Assembly: GCA_000333855.2 (NCBI GenBank)
Contig: CM007320.1
Location: forward strand, 1,401,419-1,465,418
DNA length: 64,000 nt
Direction: 5' to 3'
Origin: Endotrypanum monterogeii
Lineage: Eukaryota > Euglenozoa > Kinetoplastea > Trypanosomatida > Trypanosomatidae
How positions within the stretch are numbered: the stretch's first letter is position 1; each line of letters starts with the position of its first letter. Shown piece by piece: positions 1 through 11,514 of this stretch. The notes below the pieces were generated by a model. The model did not search any database. It had not been told where the DNA came from and was given only the letters and a program-made list of their open reading frames with translations. Both the position numbers and the translations under genes were made by a program.

Positions 1-962
1 GACACCTCATCTCGCACCGTCTTATAGAGTACGGTAGAGAGGTACCTATCACCAAATGATGGAATGACGGTCACGATGGTCTTGCCCTCCATATCCGGAC
101 GCTCTGCGATCTTTAACGCTGCGTAAACATTGGCACCGCCCGAAAAGCCGCAGTAGACGCCGTCGCTGCGTGACAGCCTCAGTGCCGTCTCGATGGCGTC
201 GTCGCCCGACACGCAGAGCACCTCGTCAACGAGACTGGAGTCGAGAACACCCGGCACAAACCCTGCGCCGATCCCCTGAATCTTGTGGGGGCCCGGCTTT
301 CCGCCAGACAAAACAGGCGACTCCGCCGGCTCCACGGCAACAATACGGGCATTGCACCCCACTTTCTTAAACGCACGCGCTACACCGGTGAGCGTGCCAC
401 CTGTGCCGACTCCGGCAATAAAGCAATCGACATTGTGGCGGGTCTGCTCCAAAATCTCAGGCCCTGTGGTCTCCTCATGAATGAGAGCGTTGTATTTTGT
501 TTTGAACTGATCGGCCAAGACAGCGTTAGGGTTAGCAGCGACGATCTTCTTCGCCATTGACACAGCGCCTTTCATGCCAAGAGCAGCAGGAGTAAGAATA
601 AGCTCAGCGCCGAAAATGCGAAGAAGACAGCGACGTTCCAGAGACATGGATTCAGGCATAGTGATGATCACCTTGTAACCGCGAATTGCACCCAAGTGCG
701 CCAGTGTCACACCGGTGTTTCCACTGGTCGCCTCAACCACCACCGACTTTCCTGGGATCAGCTTGCCCTCCCTCTCCGCTTTATCGTAGATGGCAAACCC
801 GAGGCGATCCTTGACAGATGCCATCGGATTTTCAGATTCCAGCTTCAGCACAATCTTCGCCTTTGTGTGGTTCAGCTTATTCAAGTACAACGCCGGGGTC
901 TGGCCAATAAGCTGATCAATGCACTGCGCCACATCCTTTGATTTGTTAAATGGTGCCGCCAT
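1..962 (-). CDS. Cysteine synthase (O-acetylserine sulfhydrylase), 3' end outside window
   Basis: PLP-dependent enzyme that makes L-cysteine from O-acetylserine and sulfide in the cytosol. Reading from the ATG at 962-960 gives about 320 residues with no stop before the window edge, so only a short C-terminal part is missing (family length about 320-335). Seen directly: the start MAAPFNKSKDVAQCI, the PLP-lysine motif SVKDRLGFAIYDKA, the substrate loop TSGNTG, the phosphate-binding loop GTGGT, and the late CGFSGGANVYAA segment. All catalytic landmarks are intact. The 5' flank carries a CA/TG microsatellite (1001-1041) followed by AG dinucleotides suitable for trans-splicing. It is the last gene visible in the minus-strand array. 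Cystathionine beta-synthase is a less likely alternative because no heme or regulatory domain fits this length. Confidence 0.95.
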   Translation of the reverse strand, partial: MAAPFNKSKDVAQCIDQLIGQTPALYLNKLNHTKAKIVLKLESENPMASVKDRLGFAIYDKAEREGKLIPGKSVVVEATSGNTGVTLAHLGAIRGYKVIITMPESMSLERRCLLRIFGAELILTPAALGMKGAVSMAKKIVAANPNAVLADQFKTKYNALIHEETTGPEILEQTRHNVDCFIAGVGTGGTLTGVARAFKKVGCNARIVAVEPAESPVLSGGKPGPHKIQGIGAGFVPGVLDSSLVDEVLCVSGDDAIETALRLSRSDGVYCGFSGGANVYAALKIAERPDMEGKTIVTVIPSFGDRYLSTVLYKTVRDEV

Positions 963-1686
963 TGTTTCTCTTCTCGCGCTTATTATTATCCCTGCGTAAC
1001 TGTGTGTGTGTGTGTGTGTGTGTAGTGTGTGTGTGTGTGTGCCAGAGGGGGGTAGATTAACTATTTCGTGGCTAGAAAATCCCCAAAATGTGTATATGAG
1101 AGTGAGGAAGCTGTATGTGAGCGGTTGCGGTTGACTTGAACCTTCCTCGGGGTGACAGAGCCGTACGAGGGGGGGTGAAGGGAGATTGGAGAGTTCAATA
1201 TATGAGCATAATCGGTGATGGCAAGAAAGAGGGGAGTGGAGGCGCATACTAATCATAAATGATAAGAGAGAAAAAAACAGCTTGCAAGGGTGAGCAAAGC
1301 GCCTGGAAACCCCCCGATGACTGAGCAGCCAAAGAAAGAGACCCGTGCGCATCTGGAGAGGCATTCAGGCTGGTTCGAACGACAGAGCAAAGGGCAGCGG
1401 CGCGAAGGAAGAACCGCTATGCGATATCACTTCTTCATTCAGCCCTTTCATGTCATGCATCTGCCGATCCAAAGTGGGTTCCCAGGAAGGGATAGCCAAC
1501 GCCCTGAGTGACTCAAGTAGTCAGGAGCTCCGTCACAGAAACGCAACCTTCCCCTCCCCCCTTTTCCTCACTTTTTTCGTCTGTCTTCGAGGGTGTTGCA
1601 TGCTGCCGTGTATATAAGTCACCGCCCCCCCCCCGACAGCGCAGGTGCAAGTCAGTGTCTGCAGTGAAGAAAACGTGAGCATATCC
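963..1686. other. Intergenic region with TG microsatellite
   Basis: No convincing gene. It holds a TG run at 1001-1041 close to the cysteine synthase start and G/C homopolymers near 1169 and 1625. It should contain the 5' UTR of cysteine synthase and the 3' UTR of the next minus-strand gene. Confidence 0.6.
1001..1041. repeat. TG microsatellite
   Basis: Two TG blocks broken by one TAG, just upstream of the cysteine synthase start. In the transcript it reads as CA repeats next to AG acceptor sites. Confidence 0.9.
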
Positions 1687-3108
1687 TTAGAGTGGTATCT
1701 TGTCCGTCGCTGCCAACTGCACACCGCGCTGGAGTGCTGCCGCACGCTCCTCAGCTAGCCTCATCACCAGCGGAAAACGCTTCAGGTGAAGTTTGATCTT
1801 CCGCGCAGTCGGCCAGTGACGCCATGTACAGTTATGTTTGTCGCCCTGGAAAATGATTTCCATCAAGTGGCAAGTGGCGCAGTATGGACACTCAGAGCTC
1901 GCGTGTTTCGCCGGCTCGGCGTAGCGCGCGTGATACTGAGAAATGCACGGAATATGACCACGTACCCCCACCGTCGAATTCCGATGGAAAACCTGAGGAG
2001 TACCAGAAGAAACCCGTGTGACCCTTCGAGCGCATGGTTCGACGTCGACAAGGGGATGTGATGGCGGTGCTGCCGTTACCACCGGCGCGTGACGAGTTGG
2101 CAAATCTCGTCGCGTTGGTGCACTCAGTGCAGGTGCTGAAGTGCCAGTTTCGTTGAGCAGCTCGCCGATCCGAATTTCGGCATCGTCATTGATTCGCTCC
2201 TCCTCAACGAGTCGCGGCAACATTTCTTTCTTCAGTACAATCTGGGCAGGGGAAGTCGCCTCCCCGGGCACGTGCAGTTGTCCCACGGGCTCTGGGTACA
2301 GCAGTGCCAGCTCACGGCAGAGCGAGAATTGAAACGGCACGGCTGCACTCACGCGGCCAACGAATGTGTCGAGCCGTGACAACGAAGCTGGGTCTATGGA
2401 AGAGAAGGAAGCTGTGGGCGAGGGAAGTTCGTGGACAGCAGCGCGCAACGTCTCCGCAGCGCTACTTTCCAAGGAGTCGCACAGCCTCAGTACCCCATCC
2501 ACTGCGACCTGCCGCATCTCGGGTGTGAGGCGGATCCATCGGTGAGCAATAATACGCCAAGAAAGCAAGTCCATGAGCATCTGAAGAGATGGAAAGCATC
2601 CGTGATGAAGACGAATAATACCTCGCTCTTCCAGTGTGCGCAAGTTAGGACGGAGGCGAGCTGCCAGATGCTCCAGTCGTGTGTCTTTTGGTGTCCAAAG
2701 TGTCAAGCGAATCGCTGCTTCCGCGAGGCCAAGGAATACAGGCATCTCCGCCGAAGTCTGTGGCATAGGAAAGGATTCCTGAGAAGCACGGCGGAGGGAT
2801 ACCGGCACATTATCAGATTCCGTCTGCCTCTTCAGGGACACGAGAAGCTGCTGCGCCAGCATGTCGGCAAGCCCGCTGCAACAGTCACCCGTGACAACCT
2901 CCTCCTTCACCCTCTTGAGTGGCGGGCGTTGTTCCGTTGGTGTGACAGAAACTGTTGACTGACGCTTCGTATACTTCTCTCTCGCAGCCGCTAACCATTG
3001 ATGATACAAGAAGCGGTGTGATGACTCGGAAGGTACGAACAGACCGCTACTCCGCTGCTGGATGGCGCACCTTGTACAGAACGAATCGAATGACTCTTCG
3101 TCGCACAT
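1687..3108 (-). CDS. Hypothetical protein with terminal Cys motifs (473 aa)
   Basis: Family not recognised. The frame is open further upstream, but that extension translates a TA microsatellite into repeated Tyr-Ile, so I start at the ATG at 3108 (MCDEESFDSFCTRCAIQQ). Two cysteine clusters sit at opposite ends: CTRC at about residues 11-14, and near the C-terminus HARYAEPAKHASSECPYCAT followed by Cys, His and further Cys/His. The C-terminal set could bind zinc. The middle (about residues 80-330) looks helical, with Ser/Thr-rich linkers after it. A likely splice acceptor lies near 3216 after a pyrimidine tract, which places the TA repeat inside the 5' UTR together with an out-of-frame ATG at 3119. 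Function unknown. Confidence 0.75.
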   Translation of the reverse strand: MCDEESFDSFCTRCAIQQRSSGLFVPSESSHRFLYHQWLAAAREKYTKRQSTVSVTPTEQRPPLKRVKEEVVTGDCCSGLADMLAQQLLVSLKRQTESDNVPVSLRRASQESFPMPQTSAEMPVFLGLAEAAIRLTLWTPKDTRLEHLAARLRPNLRTLEERGIIRLHHGCFPSLQMLMDLLSWRIIAHRWIRLTPEMRQVAVDGVLRLCDSLESSAAETLRAAVHELPSPTASFSSIDPASLSRLDTFVGRVSAAVPFQFSLCRELALLYPEPVGQLHVPGEATSPAQIVLKKEMLPRLVEEERINDDAEIRIGELLNETGTSAPALSAPTRRDLPTRHAPVVTAAPPSHPLVDVEPCARRVTRVSSGTPQVFHRNSTVGVRGHIPCISQYHARYAEPAKHASSECPYCATCHLMEIIFQGDKHNCTWRHWPTARKIKLHLKRFPLVMRLAEERAAALQRGVQLAATDKIPL

Positions 3109-3114
3109 ATTGAG

Positions 3115-3118
<4 letters not shown>

Positions 3119-3155
<37 letters not shown>

Positions 3156-3163
3156 ATGTGTGT
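3119..3163. repeat. TA/TG microsatellite in a 5' UTR
   Basis: Lies 11 bases upstream of the ATG at 3108 on the minus-strand transcript; its edge creates an extra out-of-frame ATG (3119-3117). Confidence 0.88.
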
Positions 3164-5152
3164 AAGGAGGGGGGGAAGAGGATCGCACAAAAACCCACCC
3201 ACCCGTTCCTCCCTTTCGAAGACAAGAGACCGAGACAACGGCGGAAAAAAAAATCAGCGGAAAGAGGGGAAAAGAGCTGAGCCGCTGTCTCTATTCAACA
3301 TCACGCGTGGGAAGACCGCACGGGATAAGAAAGCGTCCCAAAAAGAAAATGTGAGTGCATTATAATGAAAAAAAAAGGGGGGGGGCAATCGGGGAGAGGG
3401 AAACAGGAAGGATGTGGGAGCGCGGTCCTGATAGAAGCTCCCGTTGTTTGCCACACCTGCATAGAAAAGGCCTCCCACTCTCTAACGGGATACCGGCGTC
3501 CAGACGATCACAGAAGGTAGTGCAGCGAGATGAAAATCATGTGTACGCGGCGCCTACAGCGTACATGGCATTGGGCCTCCAATGAAAGTACCAGTGAAGA
3601 AATCCACCGAGGTGCTCCATTTGCGCATCGAGCGACGTATAAATATTTGTCACAGCTGCCCGCACCACTCTGGCGCACGACGGACCATATGTTTCCCAGA
3701 CGAGACAGTCCCGAAACAGTCTTGCGCGTCCCTAAAAGTTTTGCCTCGAAGGCGAATAGAATATCACTGATGTCTCTTTCGTACGAAATAATTGTAGCAG
3801 GAAAAATAAAAAGGAGAGACACAGATCAATAGATAGCTAGAGAAATGAAGGGGTGAAGAGGAAGGGGAAGAAAATAAACAACGAGATCCAGAGAGGGGAA
3901 GGGGGGGATAAAAACGGAAAGCAGAAAGGGCAAAAAAAAAAAGAAAGCGAGCGAATCGTACTACCCGTCCCTTCGAACTCACATACAGTAAATGAGCATA
4001 TATATATATATGTATATATAATCTACTGGGACACTCGAAACAGATGATCATGGCAAACAGCTCAGAAACGCAAGCACATCATGATGCGGTCCGCATGTGG
4101 TACTCCCATCGAACAAAACAAAAAGTGCACGAAGCGGGAAGCAGTGAAAAAATTCAGCAGAGCGCAACACCTGATAGACGGTGCTTGACGAAGAAGTGGT
4201 CATCCGGGACAACAAGCACAAGTTCATACAAAACAGATAGTTGCGGTCAAGAACACACAGGGCAGCCCCCGTTGTCCCAAACTTAGCGGTTCTGTGCGCC
4301 AACGACAACGAGTCTGCTACTCGCGTTCCTATCTCTGCTCTCGTGAGCCGTTGGCAAACGTAACTGCATGATACTCAGAGGCAAACTATTTTCATATGTC
4401 ACACAAGCCACACTCAGTGTTGTGTGTCGTACAAAGCCCTCAAAAAGAAGAAACGGTACCACACGCTACACGCCTGTGCTGAAAGCATGCGGAGACCTCA
4501 TCTTTTCTCGACGGAGACCTGCGGCGATGGCGATCTTCAGCTCCCTTTGCCCAATACAAGTAAGTGCTTCTCTTCAGTCAACACAAAATGTCAATGAATC
4601 CTCACGCACCCTCGACGTAGCGCGCGCATGTACACGCACAGACACACACAAAAAAAAAATCCTTTGTGGTGGGAAAGCAGGAGCACCAACAACAATAACA
4701 AATATATATATATATATATATATATTAAGCCACAAATTCGCTAAGACTCAAAGAAAATATTCTACCCTGAAACGAGATGAATCTCTGTAAATGATTACAC
4801 GTTTTACCGATGCATTACCGTGTACGCGTCTGTGTGTGTACGTGTGTGTTGGGGGAGAGAAGGGGGTGAAGGAAGGGGGAGGTGCCCATGCTTGAAAAAT
4901 AAGGGAGTGCATCAAAATGCGTTGGTGGCACATAACCCTGTAACAACGGCAGCCTCGCATTAGATTTTCCTCACCACAACGACTCCCGAAAAAAAGAAAA
5001 TAACAGGAAATGCAATGAAATGCTGGTGTTTACATTCTGAGATAGTCAGAGCCTTCCCATGCCCTGTTTATCGGCTGCAGAGACGTAAAAGTTAGGCGAG
5101 AAAGAAAGGGTAGAGGGGGAGGGGGGGGTCGACAAAATCAAGTGAGTCTAAC

Positions 5153-5195
5153 AGCACACACACACACGTATATATATATATATATATATATATAT
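5153..5195. repeat. CA/TA microsatellite
   Basis: CA run joined to a TA run within the long intergenic region left of the F-box-like gene. Confidence 0.88.
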
Positions 5196-5706
5196 CAACA
5201 TAGGAACTGTTATGTATTACAGAAGAGGAGAAAGAGAAAAAAAAATGCATGGAAGAGAAAGGAGAAAAGGGGTTGGGTCAGCCAGAGCGATATGAGAGCT
5301 AGATCCGAGAAAAGAGCAGTAATAAAAATACACCGTATAGTGAGAGCTGTCAATGCACTGGTAAGACTATCCATTGGAGCACGGGTGTGTGGCAATGCCA
5401 ATCTTCAGAATTCCACGTTGTCACACGTTCACTTGGCACTCTCCACCAGTTAGAGAGCGTTCATGCGTATGTGTACGTGTGACTAAAATGTATCATCTTG
5501 TCCCCCCCCCACCCCTAACACACACACACACACACACGCACACACACGAGTGCGCCAGTCCTCAGTGGTCCCATACAACTTTCTCTTTTCCCCTCCCTCT
5601 TTTCGTGAGTCAGTAGTCGATTGCTACTCCTCTCTCTATTTCTCAACTCTCAGTAGACATCAGATGCAATGCGAACACAAAGAAAAATATATATGTGCGA
5701 TGAGAA

Positions 5707-7338
5707 TCATGACACCGTTCCCCAAAGCAGAGATTGCAAGTGCAACCACCAACCATTGTAGCAGAGCACTGATACCGTCCACAGCAGCGAGGCAGACACG
5801 ATACCAAACGCAGTGCAAGAAAGCACCTCCACACCTGTAAAAGACGGCGGCATCATCAAGAAGCGACCTGTGGCAGGAAAGACAATGTCGCCGCCCACGG
5901 CAGAGGTAACCTTGAGAACTGTCATGAACGGATCCGGCGGGGCCGTGGGCGAAAGCTCGGGGGGCCGAAGACCAAACATATAGACACAGCCGAGTCCGCC
6001 CTCTACCGTCTCCATAAGCGGTCGAAGATTATCACCGCAATCGCCGTATGACAAACTTGCTGTGACAAGAGATACCTGCTGACGCCTCAAAACATAGCAC
6101 GAAGGGTGCCCAATCAAGATCCATCTTGTCAGTGAAAGATCAGAAGAAAGCAGGAGCACCCTATCCAAACCTTGATGCTGCATGTAGACGAGATAGGTGG
6201 CCTGGCAAACAGCGATGCGAACACTTTTAAACGCCACACGATTGGGTATAATGGCAGCGAGATCGATGAACCGCTCCTCAGTGTCCTGTCGTTTTGGCTG
6301 GTAATTCACCGTATGCAAGCGCACCTCCCGGCAGTTCATCACAGCGTATTCGTCATGATCCTCGCATGGGGTGCTGTAGACGTCACCGCAGCTGCTATGC
6401 ACCAGATCCAAGCACCAGGACGAAATCCAGAAGAGTTCTTCCGCGACCACCTTGCCCAATGCGCTCGTCTTGAGCAGGAATACACCGTCCTCATTCGCAT
6501 ACAGCGCAGAAGCACCCCCCATCCAAAACGCACGCCACGCAGCACTGCTAGCGCCTAGGTAAAATCTCAGCGGTGGCGACAAGTGAGACGCATCCACGAG
6601 CACGGTATCACGGCTCCTAATTCCGGTCACAAAGTTTTGGAAGGGATCCGGCAGCGGTACTATCCGCGCCCGCAGGTGTGTAGCCAAGAGAGCGGACTGT
6701 TGCAAGTCCGATGCTTCGCTGTAGGCGCTGCTATGTCGTTTGGGATCAAGCCGGCTCATCTCCCACCAAAACGAAACGTGTACGTTAGCGGTACAGAAAA
6801 AAGCGTGGTGGTCGTAATCGAGTAGAAAGCGATCGCCATTTGGGGACGCGTAAAAGCCGTCTGTTCCGACAGGTAGTTCGATCATTACTTCGGTGAGAGC
6901 GTCGAAAACATGCAGCTCGCCCTCGCGCGTTGTACAGAGGAGGTAGCGATTCCCACTGAAGCGTACAAGTGAAGATGGGAAAGCAAAACAAGCAGGAAGC
7001 TCCTTCTGATGATCCACCAAGCACCCATTGTCGCCCACCAGCCTGGTATACAAGTAGCACTCTACCTCATCGATACTAGATGTGTCTGTGCCACTACGCA
7101 CAAGGACCAGAAGCCGCTGTTCTTTCTCCAGGTAACCGAGAGCTAAGATTTGACTGGGCGGAGCAAGCTCAACGTGGTCTTCTTTGAGGCATGGCCACAC
7201 CAAATACTGCTTTTCCTCATATGATATGAACGAATCGGTGACGATCTTCCGGCAAAGAGGTGAGACTCCGCTCAATATCACGAGTTCCTTCTTCGTCAAG
7301 TAGGACGCAATAAGAGTCAGCGTATCGGCGCATTCCAT
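5707..7338 (-). CDS. F-box-like hypothetical protein (543 aa)
   Basis: The ATG at 7338 gives 543 residues. The N-terminus (about residues 4-34, ADTLTLIASYLTKKELVILS then GVSPLCRKIV) has the spacing of leucines and the paired helices expected of an F-box, the segment that binds Skp1 in SCF ubiquitin ligases. The rest is rich in beta-strand-like stretches (for example FSGNRYLLCTTREGELHVFD) that could form a propeller, which would then be the substrate-binding part; this is inference. The last ~35 residues are hydrophobic (FGIVSASLLWTVSVLCYNGW), a possible C-terminal membrane anchor. A pyrimidine tract at about 7375-7435 and an AG near 7357 fit trans-splicing. No catalytic motif is visible. Confidence 0.75.
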   Translation of the reverse strand: MECADTLTLIASYLTKKELVILSGVSPLCRKIVTDSFISYEEKQYLVWPCLKEDHVELAPPSQILALGYLEKEQRLLVLVRSGTDTSSIDEVECYLYTRLVGDNGCLVDHQKELPACFAFPSSLVRFSGNRYLLCTTREGELHVFDALTEVMIELPVGTDGFYASPNGDRFLLDYDHHAFFCTANVHVSFWWEMSRLDPKRHSSAYSEASDLQQSALLATHLRARIVPLPDPFQNFVTGIRSRDTVLVDASHLSPPLRFYLGASSAAWRAFWMGGASALYANEDGVFLLKTSALGKVVAEELFWISSWCLDLVHSSCGDVYSTPCEDHDEYAVMNCREVRLHTVNYQPKRQDTEERFIDLAAIIPNRVAFKSVRIAVCQATYLVYMQHQGLDRVLLLSSDLSLTRWILIGHPSCYVLRRQQVSLVTASLSYGDCGDNLRPLMETVEGGLGCVYMFGLRPPELSPTAPPDPFMTVLKVTSAVGGDIVFPATGRFLMMPPSFTGVEVLSCTAFGIVSASLLWTVSVLCYNGWWLHLQSLLWGTVS

Positions 7339-9448
7339 TATTTTTTTTTATCTCTACGAGTTCCCCAAGCAGTGAAAGGTGTGGGAGGGGGAGGGGGGTA
7401 TACGGGGTGAGGGGGGGGGAGTAACGACGACACAGCCGAAGGAAACTGTGGAGAGAAAAATGCTGTGATACCCAAAAAGCTTACCAAATTCTCGATAATC
7501 TGTGAAGAACCAGACACTGCAAACGTCACTGAGAAAAAAAAAAGCAATAAGAAAGACGGTGTATCTCGCCTGCTCACCAGTGAAATAAAAACAGCGTCGC
7601 CACTGGGAAGCGAGACAGAGCTAGAGAGTTTATCACAACACTGTACACTCCAGTATTAAACGGGAAAAAAAAATGTGCTGGGAATTCAGTCAAGGGGGAG
7701 AGGGGATGTACCAGAAAGGAAAACAAAGGGGGGGGAGCGGATGGGAAATAAAATGAAGAGGTGGAAAGAAAGGAATGTGAAGATGCAAGACATAGTATAG
7801 GAGAGGGAATAAGAAACAGATGCCCCCCTTAATATGACACCAGGGTACTCACGCCTAGTGGAAGCCGAGAAGAAACAAAGCTGTGGGACAGAGGGCTAAG
7901 AGCGCTGCTGTATTCCAGGCTAGGCATGCACCTGGTGAAAGAGAATCGGAACCGAAACAATGCGGAATGGGGAATGGTGTCGAGTACAGCCACTCCCCTC
8001 CAGCCCCCCTTTCTTGAGTTGAGCTCAAAGAGCATCCCGCCACCGAGGAAAAAAGGGGGAAAACGACACTTTTGCCCCACACAGATGATGCCAGACCTGC
8101 AAGCGAAAGTGATGGATAGTACGATTCAAAATGAATTTCATCTGTGCATTTCAGATCAATGATAGGTATGTCATATCTTTTTTTTTTTAGTTTCTTTCTT
8201 CCGCCCCCTCTTCCTCCAGCTACAATGCCGCTTTCTCACAACATCGCACACAATCAAGCAAACACATATTATGTATGTTTGTAAGAATTTGTGTTGGAGT
8301 GTGTGTAGAGGGGGGAGAGGGGTCATTGCTCCCGACGCAAGAAACACATACACAGTAAAGCATAAGAAACAAACAACAAAAAAAAGCAAGAAGAATTCAC
8401 TATGTGCATCTCAATTTTTGGCACATGATGAAAGCAGATGAACGAATCAGGGGCGCCCTTCTTTTGTCTTATTTCGTCGTTGCCAGAAGGAGTGAAATAT
8501 TTTTTGTTGTTCATTGGGTAAGAGGGGGGTTGGTTCGTCTTCTCATGGTTTGCCTTCTTCAAGCAAAGAGAAGGAGAAAGAGAGGGAGAAAGAGGGAAAG
8601 GATGCCGAACACTGTGAATGGATGTCAGAAATTGAATGTGAAATAGCATGGGCCCCTGCATTTGCCCCCGCATCTCTCTCCCTCTCTTCTTCACATCTGA
8701 GTGGTTGATGATGATAAGAGAAAAAGGGGTAAAAAGAAAAAAATTACAAAAAAAAAAAAGAGGAAAAAAGAGGGAAAGGGAGGTTAGAAAACAAGCAGCG
8801 CGCAGCTAACAATACATCAAAGTAAAAAAAAAAAAAAAGGGATCCGTGGAAGACAGAGGTGGAAAGGAAACGCCAGATAGATGAGTGGTTATACTAAACA
8901 AGCCGCGTGAGAAGAGTCAAAAAAAAAAAAAGAGGAAATCCTTCTCTGCCAAACATACTCCAGACCACACAACGCAGATAATTCCACGAAGAAAAAGGGG
9001 GTACACGATCGAAGGTTTTAGACGATGTATAGTACATATATATATATATATATANNNNNNNNNNNNNNNNNNNNNNNNNNNNNNNNNNNNNNNNNNNNNN
9101 NNNNNNNNNNNNNNNNNNNNNNNNNNNNNNNNNNNNNNNNNNNNNNNNNNNNNNNNNNNNNNNNNNNNNNNNNNNNNNNNNNNNNNNNNNNNNNNNNNNN
9201 NNNNNNNNNNNNNNNNNNNNNNNNNNNNNNNNNNNNNNNNNNNNNNNNNNNNNNNNNNNNNNNNNNNNNNNNNNNNNNNNNNNNNNNNNNNNNNNNNNTA
9301 TATATATATATATGTACTATACAAGAAAAAAAACATCGTCAGATAAATATACAAAAGCGTGACCACACACTCACAACATCTCCACATCCACCTCATTCCT
9401 TCTGATACCCTTTGGGGGTACGAGGATCCATTTTGTTACGTTTTTTTT
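7339..9448. other. Intergenic region with TA-flanked assembly gap
   Basis: No supported gene. It has G/C-runs near 7387-7418 and 7729, purine-rich blocks at 8560-8600 and 8700-8860, and a TA run broken by Ns at 9055-9298. The Ns probably stand for an unresolved TA microsatellite, so true length is unknown. Confidence 0.55.
9035..9314. repeat. TA microsatellite with 244-base N gap
   Basis: TA repeats touch both sides of the N block at 9055-9298. Assembly failure in a long TA tract is the simplest explanation. Confidence 0.8.
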
Positions 9449-9760
9449 TTACCACTGCGCAAGGCTCAGCACGAAGCAAGAGAACTCTTCATACGTCAGA
9501 GCGTCATCGTACGTCGACGCGTGCTTGCGCACGGTTTCATCGATCTCCTTATCAGAGAGCTCGACGCCGTAATGCTCGAGGCCCATGTAGAACTTCTTCA
9601 CAATCTCCACTGACACCACTCCAGTGTGGTCCACGTCCAGGGATTCGAACAGGTCTTGGATGCGGTTATCCGTCACCGGAAGGCCACCGATGTTGTTCTC
9701 GATTTCATCGTACGCAAGGTGGCGGTTGTTGTTGTGGCCAGGAATGAGACTCTGCTGCAT
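9449..9760 (-). CDS. Small EF-hand protein (103 aa)
   Basis: The ATG at 9760 is followed by QQSLIPGHNNNRHLAYDEI. One EF-hand loop is clear at about residues 42-53 (DVDHTGVVSVEI), with Asp at positions 1 and 3, Gly at 6 and Val at 8; position 12 is an isoleucine rather than the usual Glu, so calcium affinity may be low. A second, degenerate loop (STYDDALTYEEF, about residues 82-93) follows. The protein is likely a soluble calcium-responsive or structural EF-hand pair rather than a full calmodulin, being shorter than the usual four-hand proteins. A CT-rich stretch and an AG after an A-run at about 9781-9792 precede the start in the transcript. Its partner is unknown. Confidence 0.85.
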   Translation of the reverse strand: MQQSLIPGHNNNRHLAYDEIENNIGGLPVTDNRIQDLFESLDVDHTGVVSVEIVKKFYMGLEHYGVELSDKEIDETVRKHASTYDDALTYEEFSCFVLSLAQW

Positions 9761-11514
9761 GATTGCGAGTGATGAGGGTTGCTTTTTTTTTTTTGAGGGG
9801 TATAAAAAAGATCGGAGTACACGAGAGTTTCAACGGAAAGCTAAAGAGCGACAGCGGGGACGATTGAGAGAGGAAAGCGCAGGGTATGTTTCTGTCAAGG
9901 GAAAAAAATGTACAGTGTGGAGGTGAGAAAGAGGCAGAGAAGAGAAAGCGGAGGAGGCGGAGGCGCTTTAATATGAGATGAGTGTGCACGAGAGAGCGTG
10001 CAGTAGAAGGGTTCGAGAGCAATGCAAGTGGCAGGGGTAGGGGTAAGGACAGGTGATAAAAAGAGAGCTCAGTAGAACGCGAACCGGACGACTTGCACAC
10101 CCCTTCAATCAGTTTCGCTGGTGCGGCAGTCAACTGTCATGAAACGAAAATGAGGAAGTGAGCATTGCGCAGTCCTCGTCTCGTGGGATGTCATATGGAG
10201 ACAATGTTTACAACAACCTGCTCACACCCAGCCGCCGCACCAGCGACGAAAAAAAAAAAGAGGAGAGTCCAGATAACTAGGTACCCTGGATACAAACATC
10301 GACTAAGGGCCTCTAGAAAACAAGCGCACTCTGTCCCTTTATAACGTATTCTTTCCTCGCTTCACTGCAAATTCGTTAAAGTTATTGTTTCGTAAACGAA
10401 ATACAGACGAGTATTCATGTAACGGACGCAACGTGCGAGAAACCCCTTTCCTCTCGGAAAGCAGATTTACGAGTTTATCCGGTAATCGGTACGTGAGCGA
10501 CGCCTGACAGAAGCTGAAATACAAAGAAGATGTGTGGGAGGCCTCCAAAAAAAAAAAATGATGGATGGACGAGAACATACAAAAAGAGACAAAATAAGAA
10601 CGTGAAGGTACAAAAAAAATATGGGTGCATTAAAATTAAGGAAAAGGTTTTTGATTTTTTGTTTTGATCTGGGAGGAGAAAGAGGGGGGGGTTGTTCTGC
10701 GAATTGATTTTTAAAAGAATCTTCTTTCCATGTAAGAAAAAAAAATTGAAAAATTTCAATGTGCACAGTCATATCGATATTGAAGACAATGGGAAGAAAA
10801 GTTTGGAGAATCCGCTGAATTAGCGTGTGAAAAAACTATCTCAAAAAAAAAAAAAACCTCCGGATAGCAAGCATACATAAGTCGGGGGCGAACCAAATGT
10901 ATAGCAAAAGGAGGAAACATAGCAGAGTGTAGCAGAGATGCGAGTACACGTGCGCCTCAGCCCACCAGCAAAACCAGCGCCGATTCATAAAAAATTTAAA
11001 AAAGATAAGCAACACAAACATAGAAAACATGTTTCGTAATGGGATTATAAAGACGGCTATGTTGCTGGCACTTGTGTATACTTGCAGAACAATAATAAAA
11101 GAATCTCCCTGAACCTGCAAAAGTGCAGGAGGTCAGTGACAAGAATCGCCTGCCCACTCTGTACGCAAGCAACCCGTAGCCTTCATGAAGCTGAAAAAAA
11201 GTGAAAACAAGAGACTGCCTGCAATGGGACTCACTTCCGCTGCCACGCCGCAACAGGAAAAAGAGGAGCATAACATTCAGAACAAACGCCCCTTCCACAC
11301 AAAAAAAAACAAAAACTGAAGAAAAAAAAATATATATATATAATTTTTTTTTTTCAAACAAAGTGTCGCAGTAACGCGGAGACCAATTCGTCAAGCGGAA
11401 CTAACAGTTTCGTCAAAGGAAACGAGAGAGTCACACCATCACCGGATGACAATAAGAAATATCCGCTAAGTGAATAACTGGATTGGGAAAAGAGGGCCAT
11501 GCCCTAGCTCTTCT
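9761..11514. other. Intergenic A/T-run-rich region
   Basis: No gene found. On the plus strand it is purine-rich with many A-runs (10245, 10548, 10610, 10738, 10841, 11300, 11320) that appear as pyrimidine tracts in the minus-strand transcript. Open frames here are phenylalanine-rich, low-complexity shadows. Confidence 0.5.

Larger units (their letters stand above)
3109..5706. other. Long intergenic region rich in simple repeats
   Basis: No supported gene in about 2.6 kb. It contains TA/TG tracts at 3119-3163, 3999-4021, 4702-4727 and 5153-5195, a CA tract at 5519-5547, and many A-, C- and T-runs. Open frames here are short and of low-complexity composition. It probably carries the 3' UTR of the F-box-like gene and the 5' UTR of the gene at 1687-3108. 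Confidence 0.55.

Noticed and set aside
8885..9405. Open frames rich in Tyr-Ile crossing the N gap (also around 22975-23742)
   Set aside because: They translate TA microsatellites and unknown bases; no real protein.
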